From Lunularia cruciata (lineage: Eukaryota; Streptophyta; Marchantiopsida; Lunulariales; Lunulariaceae): a stretch of 64,000 bases of DNA. The DNA lies in assembly GCA_948567375.1 (NCBI GenBank), contig OX419757.1, positions 10,430,974-10,494,973 on the forward strand. The letters are read 5' to 3'. Positions 35,743 to 47,494 of this stretch are shown here, piece by piece. The notes under the pieces are model-generated. The model worked only from the letters and a program-made list of their open reading frames with translations, was not told the DNA's origin and ran no database searches. Made by a program: the position numbers and the translations under genes. Position 1 is the stretch's first letter. The number at the start of each line of letters is the position of its first letter.

Positions 35743-38700
35743 GTGGAGGCAAGATTCTTGTGCTTAGTGAATGGGCTTACTGAAGGGAAAGAATTAGGCC
35801 TTTGATTAGTTGAAGCCTTCGCACATATAACATGCTGTATCATATTCTGGAGTTTCTGTTTCATTTTAAAGTGATCTAAATCGTGAACTAACTGATTAAG
35901 TCTGAAGTAGATATGGTAACACGCACTCTTGGGAGTTTAAGCCAGCCGACTTGTCTGGTAATTTACTTTTATTTCAGAACGTCAGCCTTTGCAAATCCTT
36001 ATGGTTTACAGATATCATAGTACTGTGCTGCCGCAGGCAAAATCGAATCTCACTTGGAAATTTATGATTACAGAAACTTGTAAGGTATCCACTTCCAAAT
36101 GGAGCCAAGGAGCCGGATAGCTACACGATACGTGAATTGTCCGAACTTCCGGGATTGCAGTTTCCAGATTTGCCTACTATTGACGCATATCTGAGGTTCT
36201 ATGCACAACATCCAATGACAATGGATAAGGTCTTATACACATGGCTAGACGATCAAGGAAAGGAAACTAACAAACTCACCTTCAGCGAACTTGACGCGAG
36301 AGCTACAACGATAGCTTGTCACCTTCTCACAATGAAGACGAACATAAGGCCCGGTGATTGTGTGGTGCTGCTTCATCCGCCAGGGCTGGAGTTTATCGAG
36401 GCTTTTCTGGGATGCTTACGAGCCAAGGTAGGAAAAAGTCTTCGTACTTCCCCTAGCGCTCGCGGTTTGAGGTAAATACTGTAGATGATGGCTTAGAGGA
36501 CAAATCCTGTAAAACATTTTTCACAACGAATCTATAAACACGCACACACAACAGGCGGTAGCTGCTGTATAGTAGAAATCGAGTGGACTGGGGTAATGAT
36601 CACGTCTAGTGCCAGGTTTCGTGCCTACAAGTCATACATCTTAATTTCTGACTTGTTTGAGTATGGCAGGTTTTGGCTGTGCCCTTGATCGCACCAGATC
36701 CAACCAAGAGAGGTGGAGATTTAGCTTTGGAAAAGCTAAAAATTGTGAGCAAAATTACTGAAGCCAAGGCTATACTTTCAACCAGAGGTTACCATTCAGT
36801 GGTTCGAGCAAGTACTATGTCAATTCTTGGGAAGGGGTCCAGATGGCCAGACTTACCCTGGATTGAGACCAATTGCTTGAATTCCTTTGATTCCACCATA
36901 TCGGATTGGCTCCCTACTGCGCTCAAAAGGATGACATCAGCACTGCCAGTTGCTGGACAGAATGAGGTCCTGAACGGAACAGGTAAAACTTCACTTATAA
37001 CTGAGGCGTCATAGACAAGAGTCATGAACGTAGTCGATTAAATTGATATTCTTTCTTAAATTTCACTAGCACCGAGTGCAAATAATTGAGCAGATCCGGG
37101 AAACAGCATGCTTGGGATCCAAGTGGTTGAGAAACAAATTTAACTACTTTCTAAAGGGGCGTGCAGCACCCTTCTTTACCATCAAGATAGACCTCAGAAA
37201 TACACAATGCCTGACATGAATGTACGCGCAGGATACATATACACCATGGTGCTTTAATTTGATATACCGAAATGTTGTTGGTCTTTCAGGAAGGGCGTCG
37301 GAGGAGATGAGCTCTACACCAGATCTTGATAGTGTTTGCTTCTTGCAGTTCACATCTGGTTCTACAGGAGACCCCAAGGGCGTTATGATCACACATGGTG
37401 CTCTCATTCATAACACAAAGTCGATGCGAGCAGCCTACAGATGCACGACGAAGACAGTGTGCATCTCATGGCTCCCCCAATATCACGATATGGGGCTTAT
37501 TGGAAGCCTCTTGGTGGGTCTTGTAAGTGGAGGACATGTAATCAAGTTTTCCCCATTAACGTTCATTCGGAAACCTTTGATGTGGTTGTCCTTGGTTGAT
37601 AAGTACAGAGCCACGCACACAGCTGCACCAAATTTTGGATTCGACCTTGTACTCAAACGTTATGAGGCGTTGAAGTCAAGTGGGAAAGCACCCAAGCTTG
37701 ATCTTTCTACCCTCAACTTTCTGATGGTTGGTGCCGAACCCATCAACTCCCAAACCATGAGAGGATTCATTGAAACCTTCTGGGATTCTGGTGTTAGAGA
37801 AGAAATATTTGCTCCAGGGTTCGGACTTGCTGAAAACTGTGTCTTTATATGCTGTGCTTACGGAAGGAATCAACCTCTTAAGGTGGATTCTCAAGGGAGA
37901 GTTTCTTGTGGCTACATAGAGAGTGGCAGTCCAAGATTTCAAGATATTTGTGCTGACGTGAGAATAGTGAATGCTGAAAATTGCGAAGAGGTTGCCGATG
38001 GGATAGAGGGAGAAATCTGGCTAAGCAGTCGTAGCAGCGGCAAAGGCTATTGGGGAATGGAAGAGCTAAGCAAAGAGGTGTTTCAAGCCCAGCTCAAGAA
38101 CACAGCACTAGCAGATATTGAGAAACGATTCGTTCGATCTGGTGACTTGGGGAGACGCATCCAGGGAAACCTTTTCGTCACTGGTCGTATTAAAGACCTT
38201 ATCATCGTGGGTGGTCGCAACTATTACCCTTCTGATATCGAAAAGACAGTGGAGAACTGCTCCAATTTGCTACGACCTGGTAACTAATCCAAAACTTCAT
38301 TCGTACGAAGATTAGATGAACCGCCGCGGGTCACCGGAAGCTATGTAACATTCGTTATAACGATACTACAAACCAAATTTTGATGCATCATCCTGATATC
38401 ATTACTTGTAGATTTTAAGTACATGCGAAGAGAAGACTCGTAAACGACCTTTACCGTCTTGCTGAACTGTGATTCAGGTTGTTCAGCGGCGTTCAGCGTT
38501 GCGTCGAAGATACTGAGATCAAAAGGAGTGACTGTGTCAGACGACTCGGATGGAATTGTTGTGGTAGCAGAACTACGGGATGAAAACATTGTACAAATGG
38601 ATCTCGCTTCAAAAATCAGGTCCGCTGTTGCAGAGGTCAATGCAGTCCAAGTGGCATTTGTGAATCTCATCAAACCCCGTACGATACCAAAGACGACAAG

Positions 38701-41700
38701 CGGGAAAATTCGAAGACATGAGTGTGCAAGAAGATTTGCAGAGGGCAATTTGTCTTCTGTAAAACTAGCGAGCCTTTCGAGAGCCCAAGCTCGTCTTCGA
38801 CGCAGCTCTCAGGTGGCCCATTACCAGAGCTCGTCTTCGATATCCCTTCATCTGCCAGGTCCCGGTAACTTACAGAAAAGCAAGAAGGAAATATCAGATT
38901 TCTTGATTGCTTTGGTTGCGGAGGTCTCAGGACAAGCTATTTCCAAAGTTAGCTTGACTGAGAGCTTTGAAAACTATAGCATAGATTCTCAAGGAGCTGT
39001 CCTAGCAGCTTCGAAACTTTCAGAATTCCTGGGCACTCATATTTCGGCCATACAAATCTACACAACAGGCTGCATATCCGAGCTCGCAAGTCTGTCGGTC
39101 CAAGTTTTGACGAAATCAAAAGCAGCTACTGCAGGCAATGTCGATGAGAGGAATCCACCTTCAGCAAACAAATTCAGCGATGCAAAACAATTCGCAGTCC
39201 ATCAGTTTGATCCTACCAGACTGGAGACAGTACAAGAGGAGCTTTCTGAGTCACAACTCGCTGAAGCCTTGGAGCCTTCGAGAAACAGGAAGCTATGTAT
39301 AACTGCCCTTCAGGTATGCCCAGCTGAAGGTCATTTCGTTAGCGGTCAATTTCTTAGTGGAAGTTCCATGTAGAGGCCATTGCGTAGAAGTTGTTTGCGT
39401 AATTCTGTTTGAATCGCGTAAGCCATTTTCAACATATCGCGTCTCGCTCGGATTATTTCGGCTGAAGAAGCCTTGGATGATTTCACAAGTTTGTAGTATT
39501 TATTCCGCGCCTTCAAGTAGATCGGATTGGTTTTGGAAAGCGCACCGGTCGTTGTATATTTGACAATATGTTGATGATCGGTGCCGTGTGTGATACTGGT
39601 GAATGTGCAACATGGTGCGTTTCGTTACAGATGATCGGGGTACTCTACATCGGAGTCATATTGTTCTTTCCAGGTGTCTATATTTACGAGAAGTTGATTC
39701 AGGCAACATTAGGGGAAACGAACATGCTTGGTAACATAGTCCGATCTGCAGCAGTCGTCCCCCTCGCATGGATAGCATACACAGTCTCAATCGGACTGAC
39801 GATTTCAACCCTCGGTGCACGAATCTTATTACCAATGAACCACAAGTCTGTGACCACAACAGTTCCCCTGTGGACCGCAGAGTACGTTCGATGGTGGACG
39901 CTATACAGGCTGCAAGACTTCGCTTCTACCTCTTTGGCTTCCCAGCTGAGAGGAACTGTGCTCTTAGGATGGTGGTACTGCTTGTTAGGAGCAGAGATTG
40001 AAGATGGCGTTCATCTTGACACCACCGATATAACGGACCCTTGGCTGGTCTCAATTGGAAGAGATTCTTCTGTAGCTGAAGGGGTAACTATTCAAAGCCA
40101 TGAGGTCAATGCAGGGGTCGTCCGTTTCCAATCTGTGACAGTTGGAAAAGCGTGTACCATAGGACCATATTCGGTCCTTGAGAGAGGAAGTGTGTTGGAA
40201 TCAGGTTCAAGTATCGCTGCATTGAGCAAGACTGAAGTAGGAGAATATGTTAGTTCACAAGGAAGCAAACAGGTATGTTATCTGTAGTCCAATTTCGACT
40301 AGCCTCGTGATAGTTCTTTACTTTTGATTCTTCGCAGCTGATTTTATACTTGATCATCCAGCAAACCTGACCGAGGCAAAAAATTGATTTGCATGCACGT
40401 CACGCAGGCGAGTTCATCAGCGTCTTCTTCTTCCCAGCTTGCGGTTGCATTTAAACAGATTCTGGGGGTATACTTGGTTGGTTTGGTTTCCGCGGTAGCC
40501 TCACTTGCAGCATATATGACCCTGCATTCACTCGGATCATACTTCGAAATAGCGAGCAGCACCACATACACAGGAGATTTTAAGCACGCTTACCTGCTCC
40601 TCGCTCTGACATTAACGCTACCGAGATATCTGATGATCATTGGGCCTCTGATGATTTTCCCAGACAATCCTGGCCTGCTCATTGAGTACATGAAGGATGT
40701 TGCCTCTCAAGGCAAGATATTAGCTCTTCTGACTGCATGCGTCGTTGCATACATGGTTTATGGAGTGGCTCTTGCGGCTCTAACATGCGCTCTCAAGTGG
40801 ACTCTAGTGGGCAGAGTAAGGGAAGGAACAATTTCTCAAGGCTCTCAACGAAGATGGATCGTCCATTGCTTGTTGCGAAACACACATGACCGGTTCATTA
40901 CGCTGTTGCAAGGCACTGAGGCTCTTTGTGTCTACCTTCGAATGCTAGGAGCTGATATTGGTAGCCGTGCATCTATCAGAAGGATAAATGCTCTCACAGA
41001 TCCAGACCTCATCAAACTTGGGCAGGACTGTCATTTGGGAGATTTTTGCAAAATCATAACGAGTGAAATCTTGCCGGGTAAGCTGAAACATGTAACAACC
41101 GTATCTTACTGCAAGTTGATACTGAATGTGGTTCATGACGGTTATCGTACCCGATTGTTAATTCTGTCTTCATTTATGCTCACGGGATTTACATGTGTCA
41201 TGTTCGATAGGTGGTGCGGTGTCATCGGCGCCGGTAAATGTCGGAAATCGTTGTGTGATTGGGGCGCAGAGCGTTGTTATGCCTGGATCAACGCTTCAGC
41301 AAGGAGCTGTGCTTGGAGCTCTTTCCGTTGCAGCCAGAGGTGCGCTACTGGAGGAAGGAGGAGTCTATGCGGGAGCACCGTCAGCGGTAAAAGTGAAAGG
41401 ATTACATCAGAACGGCGAGAAGTCGAATGCACTGGCCAAGGTGATTGCTTTAAACATATTTACCTGGAATTCATAGCGCATGAATGATATAGAAATTCGT
41501 TAAGCTGTCATGTTTTGCTTCTACGTTTAAAACTTGCTCTAAGTGCCAAGACCTGCCTCTTTTACATATATTTGAAATGACTCCTGTTATGTTTGTTCTG
41601 CAATAAATTAGTCGGAACCACAGATTGGAACGCCGGAAAGCGTAGTGATTTTGAACCAAGATCCTCTTGCATTCACCATTGATCCTCGATTCCGTCAAAT

Positions 41701-44018
41701 AGTCGCCAGCTGTGCGGGCGAGTTTGCGAGAAAAACTCCACAGGGTCACCATCGCTACATCCACCATCTTGGTGGTTCTGGTAAAGGAACTCTACGCATA
41801 CTCCAGAACGCTCCTGGCCTTCCCCCTCATGACATCCTCAAACCAGGAGCCTCTTATCCTGCGGTATTGAGGTGCAGCACTGGGAACTCCAAGGACGATG
41901 ACAGGTAAATTAACTTCTGCTTCTCGAATTCCTAAAAACTACTGTCAGTGTAAGATTATAAACGGTTTATCATACATAGCGATCCACATAATTGTATTCA
42001 GCATTCTTTTCCTTAGTACCAGGATTTAATTCATGCAAGAGTTAAACTATCCATTTTTGTAGCCTCTGAGATCTGTTTGAACTCTAAATCACTGCACCTG
42101 TTGTCTTTGGACGTAGACACAGAAGAAGTTTGTTAATTATGTCAACAGCCGAGATAGGAAGGCTAGATTTTGACATTCATTGAGAAACTGCGATTGATGC
42201 GCACGTGCAATGTCTGCTTTAAAGGAGGGCTTCAGTGACATCATATATGCACACTGGGAAACAAACATACGGTAACATCCGAAATTTCAAATTTAGACCA
42301 CTGACTTATCCTATATATATGTCATCAGGCACGCAGAAGTACGAGGAGCGACCTTGCGACTCCTACATCCAGACTCTCCGAATGACATTGAAATGCCACT
42401 CTTGGACCTGTTCATGAAGACAGGAACAATTTTCCATGCGCGAAATATGGTCGAGTTTATGGCCTATTACATCATGTCGGAGGAAGAGCGGGCACTGAAA
42501 ATCAAAGAATTTCCACCTCTTGGTGAAGCTCAGTGGCTTAATCTGAAGAGGCCCAATTCTTGGGCTGATCTACACTTCTATGCTTGCACTGCTCGCTACT
42601 TCGTCACAAATCCGACAGACGCGAAACCTGAAGAATTTTACGTCAGATTCAAACTTCGGCCTCTGGATCCATCGATAAGAGATGATACAGGCAATGTCCA
42701 CCGAGATGGAGAGATGCCCCCTATAGATGGAATGCTACCGGTTCTACCCAATGACAATAGACCGAAGACTTGCGTGAGGGACGACTTCAAGAGCAAATTA
42801 GAGTCCCCGGAAGGAATCAAGTATATGCTACAAATGCAGCTGCACCCTATACCCGCTTCTGTGGATGAACAAGAGGAAGTTCAGGACCCGACCATTATGT
42901 GGGAGGAAGCAATTCATCCGCAGATTGATATTGCGGAGCTTTGCCTGGATGAGCATGTGGATGATAGAGTTTTTGACAAAATCCATTTTAACCCCAGATT
43001 TGGGCCAGCCAGTCTTGGAATGATAACTGCTACGAGCGCCATGCAGGCTGCTTCCATCGACACAGGAAGGGCCCTTATCCATGACCTTCTTACCTGCATA
43101 AGATCAGGCATAACTCTACCACCCATATGGTACGATCTTCTCAGGAAATCGCACGAGGATCTGCTTGCAGGAAGACCGGACAACACCTCTACAGCTCCTG
43201 TAAATGGAAACGGTTGTCCAATTATGGGCGGTGGTGAGAACTTGTCTTCGGTGACTGAGGAAGACAACCACACGGAGATGAAGAATCACGAGAGTCCAGT
43301 GAAGATGGTGAGTGGTCATGCAGACTATAAGCCAGGCAAGAAGATTAGTGACCATGCAGACGAACCCGTGGGAATTAAACTGCTGCTTCACGTTCAGCCG
43401 ATTCTTCAGGTGGTGGCCCCTCAAGTCCTGACACTTCTTGCAGCATATCCACCTCTGATAGTTCTTGCATGGTTGGGCACTTTAGCAGGCAAGAAATGGA
43501 TGTTCGGTCTGCTTCCACTTGGATTTCTGTGCTGGGGCTTGCTGTTTGCCACCCTTGCTGTTTTGGTCAAATGGGGTACAGTCTGGAGGATTAAAGAAGG
43601 CAGCAAAAACGAGCTGTGGAGTGTCACTACCTTCCTACTCACCGTCTGGGAGTGTATCAACCAAACTTTGGGATCTAGTTTCCTTGAGTTGGGAAAGGGC
43701 TCTGTGCTGACCCCTTTGTATCTCCGCAATCTAGGGGCTAGGATCAAAACTGTTGGGGTTTACATCGACACCCTTTACGCTCTGAATCCCGATCAGCTCA
43801 AAATTGGGTATAGAAGTGCGATTGGGCGGAATGCACTTCTCTTCGGTCATCTGTACGAAGGGGAGAAGGTGGGATTCAAGTCAAACATTATCAATGATGA
43901 CACTTTCATAGGAGCCCGAGCTCTAATACTTCCAGGATTAAGAATGGAGGATGGAGCCGAACTTCCAGCTCTTGGTTTAGGAATGAAAGATGAAGTTATC
44001 AAAGCGCCATATAACTAG
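33275..44018 (+). CDS. FAD oxidase - acyl-AMP ligase - ACP - Pls-like/catalase fusion protein
   Basis: Fourteen exons: 33275-33473, 33917-34119, 34248-34746, 34997-35353, 35582-35742, 36074-36427, 36670-36982, 37290-38279, 38478-39313, 39631-40272, 40408-41077, 41211-41440, 41612-41904, 42329-44018. All introns are GT-AG; the exons sum to 7437 nt in one frame, 2478 residues. The start is the first ATG after an in-frame stop 15 bases upstream. Order: FAD amine-oxidase-like (1-473), fatty acyl-AMP ligase (about 480-1115), acyl carrier (about 1160-1230), Pls-like membrane/beta-helix repeats 1 and 2 (1305-1818), catalase-like (1819-2190), repeat 3 (2264-2478). Inferred job: activate an acyl or similar acid, load it on the carrier arm, and modify or transfer it at a membrane. 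The bacterial enzyme with a comparable adenylation-carrier-three-repeat tail is epsilon-poly-lysine synthetase. Substrate and product are unknown. Exon 5's donor (35743) is the least certain junction. Confidence 0.85.
36074..38770 (+). other. Domain: fatty acyl-AMP ligase type adenylation (exons 6-9)
   Basis: Residues about 474-1120. [16 protein letters not shown] opens the fold. The ATP loop [10 protein letters not shown] lies at 717-726, then [29 protein letters not shown] at 978-983 and [20 protein letters not shown]. The C-terminal lysine is Lys1102 in [24 protein letters not shown], the NYYP-x-D-I-E block and [10 protein letters not shown] are characteristic of fatty acyl-AMP ligases (FAAL), which pass acyl-adenylates to carrier proteins rather than to CoA. 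Confidence 0.9.
38880..39110 (+). other. Domain: acyl carrier protein (exon 9)
   Basis: Residues about 1160-1235. [14 protein letters not shown] begins helix 1, and the phosphopantetheine site is [10 protein letters not shown] with Ser1196 in the expected D-S pair. A variable linker rich in Ser and Gln/Glu follows before the membrane part. Confidence 0.85.
39631..41440 (+). other. Domains: Pls-like membrane and beta-helix repeats 1 and 2 (exons 10-12)
   Basis: Two consecutive repeats (residues 1305-1518 and 1519-1818). Each has hydrophobic helices first ([31 protein letters not shown]; in the second repeat [19 protein letters not shown] and [16 protein letters not shown]), then a VRWW/RWIVH block, LRGT or LQGT, a GA(E/D)I start and hexapeptide-like turns ([54 protein letters not shown]). 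This is the pattern of the Pls-type C-terminal domain in bacterial NRPS-like enzymes. Confidence 0.8.
41612..43170 (+). other. Domain: catalase-like haem protein (exons 13-14)
   Basis: Residues 1819-about 2196. [16 protein letters not shown] aligns with the distal-His region of catalases (His1869 in the usual position), followed by [10 protein letters not shown] (as in the catalase VRFS block), then [11 protein letters not shown] (the RG-x-A-x-(K/R) block), and late [12 protein letters not shown]. The usual proximal tyrosine motif is not obvious. It resembles small catalase-like proteins, some of which act as peroxidases or allene oxide synthases on fatty-acid hydroperoxides. Such an activity here is inference. 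Confidence 0.7.
43371..44018 (+). other. Domain: third Pls-like repeat (end of exon 14)
   Basis: Residues 2264-2478. Membrane helices ([37 protein letters not shown]) are followed by [36 protein letters not shown] and a closing hexapeptide part ([20 protein letters not shown]). It matches repeats 1 and 2 in order. A low-complexity, His/Asp/Lys-rich linker (about 2195-2260) joins it to the catalase-like domain. The stop is at 44016-44018. Confidence 0.8.
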
Positions 44019-47000
44019 CTCTAGTAGATCTGTAGCTACTCAGATGCACCTAAAAATCATTTCCTTAAGATTTTAGTTACGTTCGTACTGCAACCTCGAA
44101 TGCAAGCTTAAGGATCGGGCGAGTAGAGTTAAGCAATGTGTATAGGGATCCGGCTTCGTTGCAGCTGAGTCATTAAAAGAAATTATGATTATTATGGGTA
44201 CCATGGAGATTTCAAAATATTTTGTCCCAGTCTGTGCTCCTTGATTGCTTCAAACACAGGAGACTGCCAGCTCCGGACATTTACAACCCAACAGCAATTG
44301 CAATAGTACATGATTGACAGCCATGTATTGTAGTTACTGTACTGGTATATACGAAACACCTTATTGACTGACCAGAGACGGTGCACTATGGCTTCGTTGG
44401 AAGGCTTGCGTAGACTTTTCCGTAAGATTACTTTTTACAGATTGGATTGCAATTAAAACAGATACCTTCTCCCGTCTCACTATGAGATAGAATAACAGTT
44501 TTGCGCACTCATGACCCTGAACCGTGCGGCCAAGGTCTGAACTAAAGCGGGTCATTATTTAACCAGACCGTTTATTGACGGTTAATGTGATTTGAGAGGA
44601 TCACAGGATATACATTTTGGTGCTCATCCAGAGATATTATCTCTAAACTAACATGTTCAGCAACGGCGAACCTCACATGGTATTTGCTGTTTGCTGTCCT
44701 GTAGTGAGAAGCATGCATAAGCATATGTTTTTCATGCACCATAATAACATGCTGAATTAAGTTATTTGGTGAAACTAGTTTATTCTACTCGCGAGCAATC
44801 GTGTGGAAAAACCAAATTGAAGTAAAAAGGATCCGCATCCACAGATGATTTAAAAACAATGGTGTGTAAAAGCAAATCGAAGAACGAAAGATCCACATCC
44901 ACAAATGACCGCCAGATTCCAAACACGAGCTTTAAACTTAAAATTTCATTTTAGACTATCGCATATACGAAAGGTGAATTTCATGACAACATGTCTAAAT
45001 TAAATTATGAACAACATGGGAAATGCAGTTTAACGTACCGCTGAACCGAAAGTCGAAACTGAAACCAAGAATACTTTGTCGAATGTAGACAGGCTCGCGT
45101 TTCTACGAACGGCACAAAATTGAGAAAACCGGCGTCGGCTCAAAGCGGGAGCTTTATACGGCAAAGGAGGTCATAACGGAGCACGTCGGTTCCTAAACTG
45201 CGGCTTCGTTTTGTGTCCGTCGTTAGTCTAAGAGTGAAACTGCCAGCGAACTCCGGATTTGCATAACCGCTTTACTATGGTCCAATAACAAAGTATTTAA
45301 CAGGTAGCTTTACTTTTTAGATAGTTTTCCTGATTCTTCGGTGCAAACCCGAAGCGATCACCAATCTTGCTGGAAGGTCCCAGAATAGCAAGCAACGGTT
45401 ACTCAGAATATAAAAGGAAAATTTAAGGTCATAATGAATCCGAGGAACAGATCAGATGAGCACCTTGAGCACTCACCTCGTTTTTGAAGTAAAACAGGCC
45501 ATGAAATTGGCGTGGCAGGGTAGACTGAGCTCGGAGAAAGCCAGAGACCGACGACCAGAACGAAACAGAACACCTGATGATACAAGCATCATAATCTTCC
45601 GTACGATGCATATTTCTGTGCGGGCCTTCTGGTGTCCAGCTTAACGTTGAAATTTGCTACGACGTCTCGCGATTTCATATTAGTGATGATATTTCCTAAG
45701 AAGCGGCTTCGTATAAATCAAAGGGTTTGTTACTCTCAAATCAGACATTATCGCTTTCTCCTACCTTCTCCTTGCTATATATGGCGACCGTTTGATGGTC
45801 TAGTATCCACGGATTGAGCGGTCCCTGTCCAAAGCTTGTCCTCTTTCGCTGATTGGAACTTACTGTAACTTCCTAGTCTAGATTGTTATGTTCTTTGAAT
45901 TCGTGGATATTGAAGACTCCTAGAGAATGAACCGACCAGGCAGGATGTCATTTCGTGCAGAACAGGAACATAACGGATGGCTTAACACTATCCAATGCTT
46001 TAGTCATATGACTTCCAGCTGTTAGCCGTTATGATTAGATCAAAACGTCGATTTGTACTTTGTCGATATGTACGATGGATTGCACTTTTGTGTCCACAAT
46101 CGTTCTTTTTAGAAAGCACTACTCCAGATTAGGCGGCATGTGTCCAGTGGTTACGGTGAAGGTACTGGCTTGGAGATAAGTATCTTAGATCTATTGGAAC
46201 TTAGTTACAATAACCAGATCAGTACTACGCTTTAAATACAACTTGAGTTCAGATGAAATGTTGAAAGCAGAATCTCATGTTCTGCATCGATATCCATATC
46301 TCCTATTGTGACTCAAAGGTATACAATAGTATTTATGCTTGCGTTGATGCTAGTGACCTGTTTTTATATATAATTGCTAGACTGCAAACACGTTTCTGAA
46401 ACACCAAGCTCATATTTTGGGTATGAGGTTTACAGAGCTGAAAGTTCCTTGACTTGTGCAAACTTTCACTGACCATTAAATCCAGTTTACCTGACGTTAA
46501 CGCCCTAGTCCCTTTAAATCTTGCAGCTCGCGACATGTGCAGTTTTTATCATTCCGACTGCAGCTTACGAATCTTATTTACGAAAACAAAGTTGTAATTC
46601 AGTTTGTTATAAACATCATGTCAAAATACAGAATCGTCTTAACAGAAGTGTTCAGTTTTAACTGGAGGTATCTTAGGCGCTCAGTTTTACCGGTGCCATC
46701 TTATGGCGACCTCACCCTACATACTTCTCATGATCATGTGATAAACATGACTCGGTCAAGAGAGAAATCGTGTGTAAAACAAAGACTTACACTCTTTGAG
46801 ATTAGAACTACTTGAGAGTCGTAACAGACTGGATTTGTTTGCGCTTCAGGACAATGAATTCTCACGTGCACCATTCAGTGGAAATTGGTCATGAAGACTG
46901 GATAAATTCCTGAGCTACAACAAACACCCTCAAATCGGTTTTAGTAGGAACTTTGTAGTTTGATCTTGAACGAAATAATTCCTCTTCACCACTTGTAGAG

Positions 47001-47086
47001 ATGACCACCTCCATCTTCTTGTGAGCTTACATATCTGTAGTTTTCTACATTCTTCCTCTATTACTCGTGTCATATCCTAACAGAAG
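44019..47086. other. Intergenic, no gene recognised
   Basis: CpG-normal DNA between two plus-strand genes. Short open frames exist (for example 45456-45644 and 46537-46815) but show no motif, conserved start context or splice partners. No clear poly(A) signal stands out after 44018. Confidence 0.4.
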
Positions 47087-47494
47087 ATGTTCCCGAAAGG
47101 TTATCATGAAGTCTTGATATGGATCATGATTGACTTATGTTTTTCCTTCTGCATCATATCCGCAGCTAACGCCGATTTCGGCGTTAGGATCAAGAGTGAA
47201 GTCCCTGGGAGGCTGAACGCATTTTGTCAGAATGACGATTTCGAAACTAGGAGGATGAACCTTTCTGACTCAAGGAAGGAAAGTTGGGTGTTTAGTAAAC
47301 CTGAAAGCTGGAGATGTAATTTTTTATGGAGCTTTTCGTTGAGGGAGCTGTGGCAGTCTTTCCTGGTTTTCGACCACGATACAGTTACCACGCATCTCTT
47401 CTGCAATATGTGCGTATGGCGAGTACGCACAGAGGGATTCGAAATTGAAGATGATGACCACACCTTTGTGCATGTTCATGACTGGATGGTTTGA
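47087..47494 (+). CDS. Secreted S1 / self-incompatibility protein homologue (SPH)
   Basis: A single exon of 135 residues. A hydrophobic stretch (IWIMIDLCFSFCIISAANA, residues 11-29) forms a signal peptide, probably cleaved after Ala29. The mature part shows the family's layout: VRIKSEVP, Cys47 (AFCQNDD), a short Trp-Phe strand (SWVFSKPESW), Cys77-N-F-L-W, and near the end Cys106-N-M-Cys109-V-W-R-V-R-T-E-G-F. The four cysteines at 47, 77, 106 and 109 are those that make the two disulfides of S1-type proteins. The poppy S-protein is the pollen self-incompatibility ligand; most plant homologues have unknown roles as small secreted signals. The length is typical. No neighbour suggests a specific role, and no second copy is visible. 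Confidence 0.8.
   Translation: MFPKGYHEVLIWIMIDLCFSFCIISAANADFGVRIKSEVPGRLNAFCQNDDFETRRMNLSDSRKESWVFSKPESWRCNFLWSFSLRELWQSFLVFDHDTVTTHLFCNMCVWRVRTEGFEIEDDDHTFVHVHDWMV

Noticed and set aside
43116-43747. Minus-strand frames of over 100 codons inside the fusion gene
   Set aside because: They are antisense shadows of exon 14, which has clear domain matches on the plus strand.
46537-46815. 92-codon plus-strand frame
   Set aside because: No motif; composition fits non-coding AT-rich sequence.
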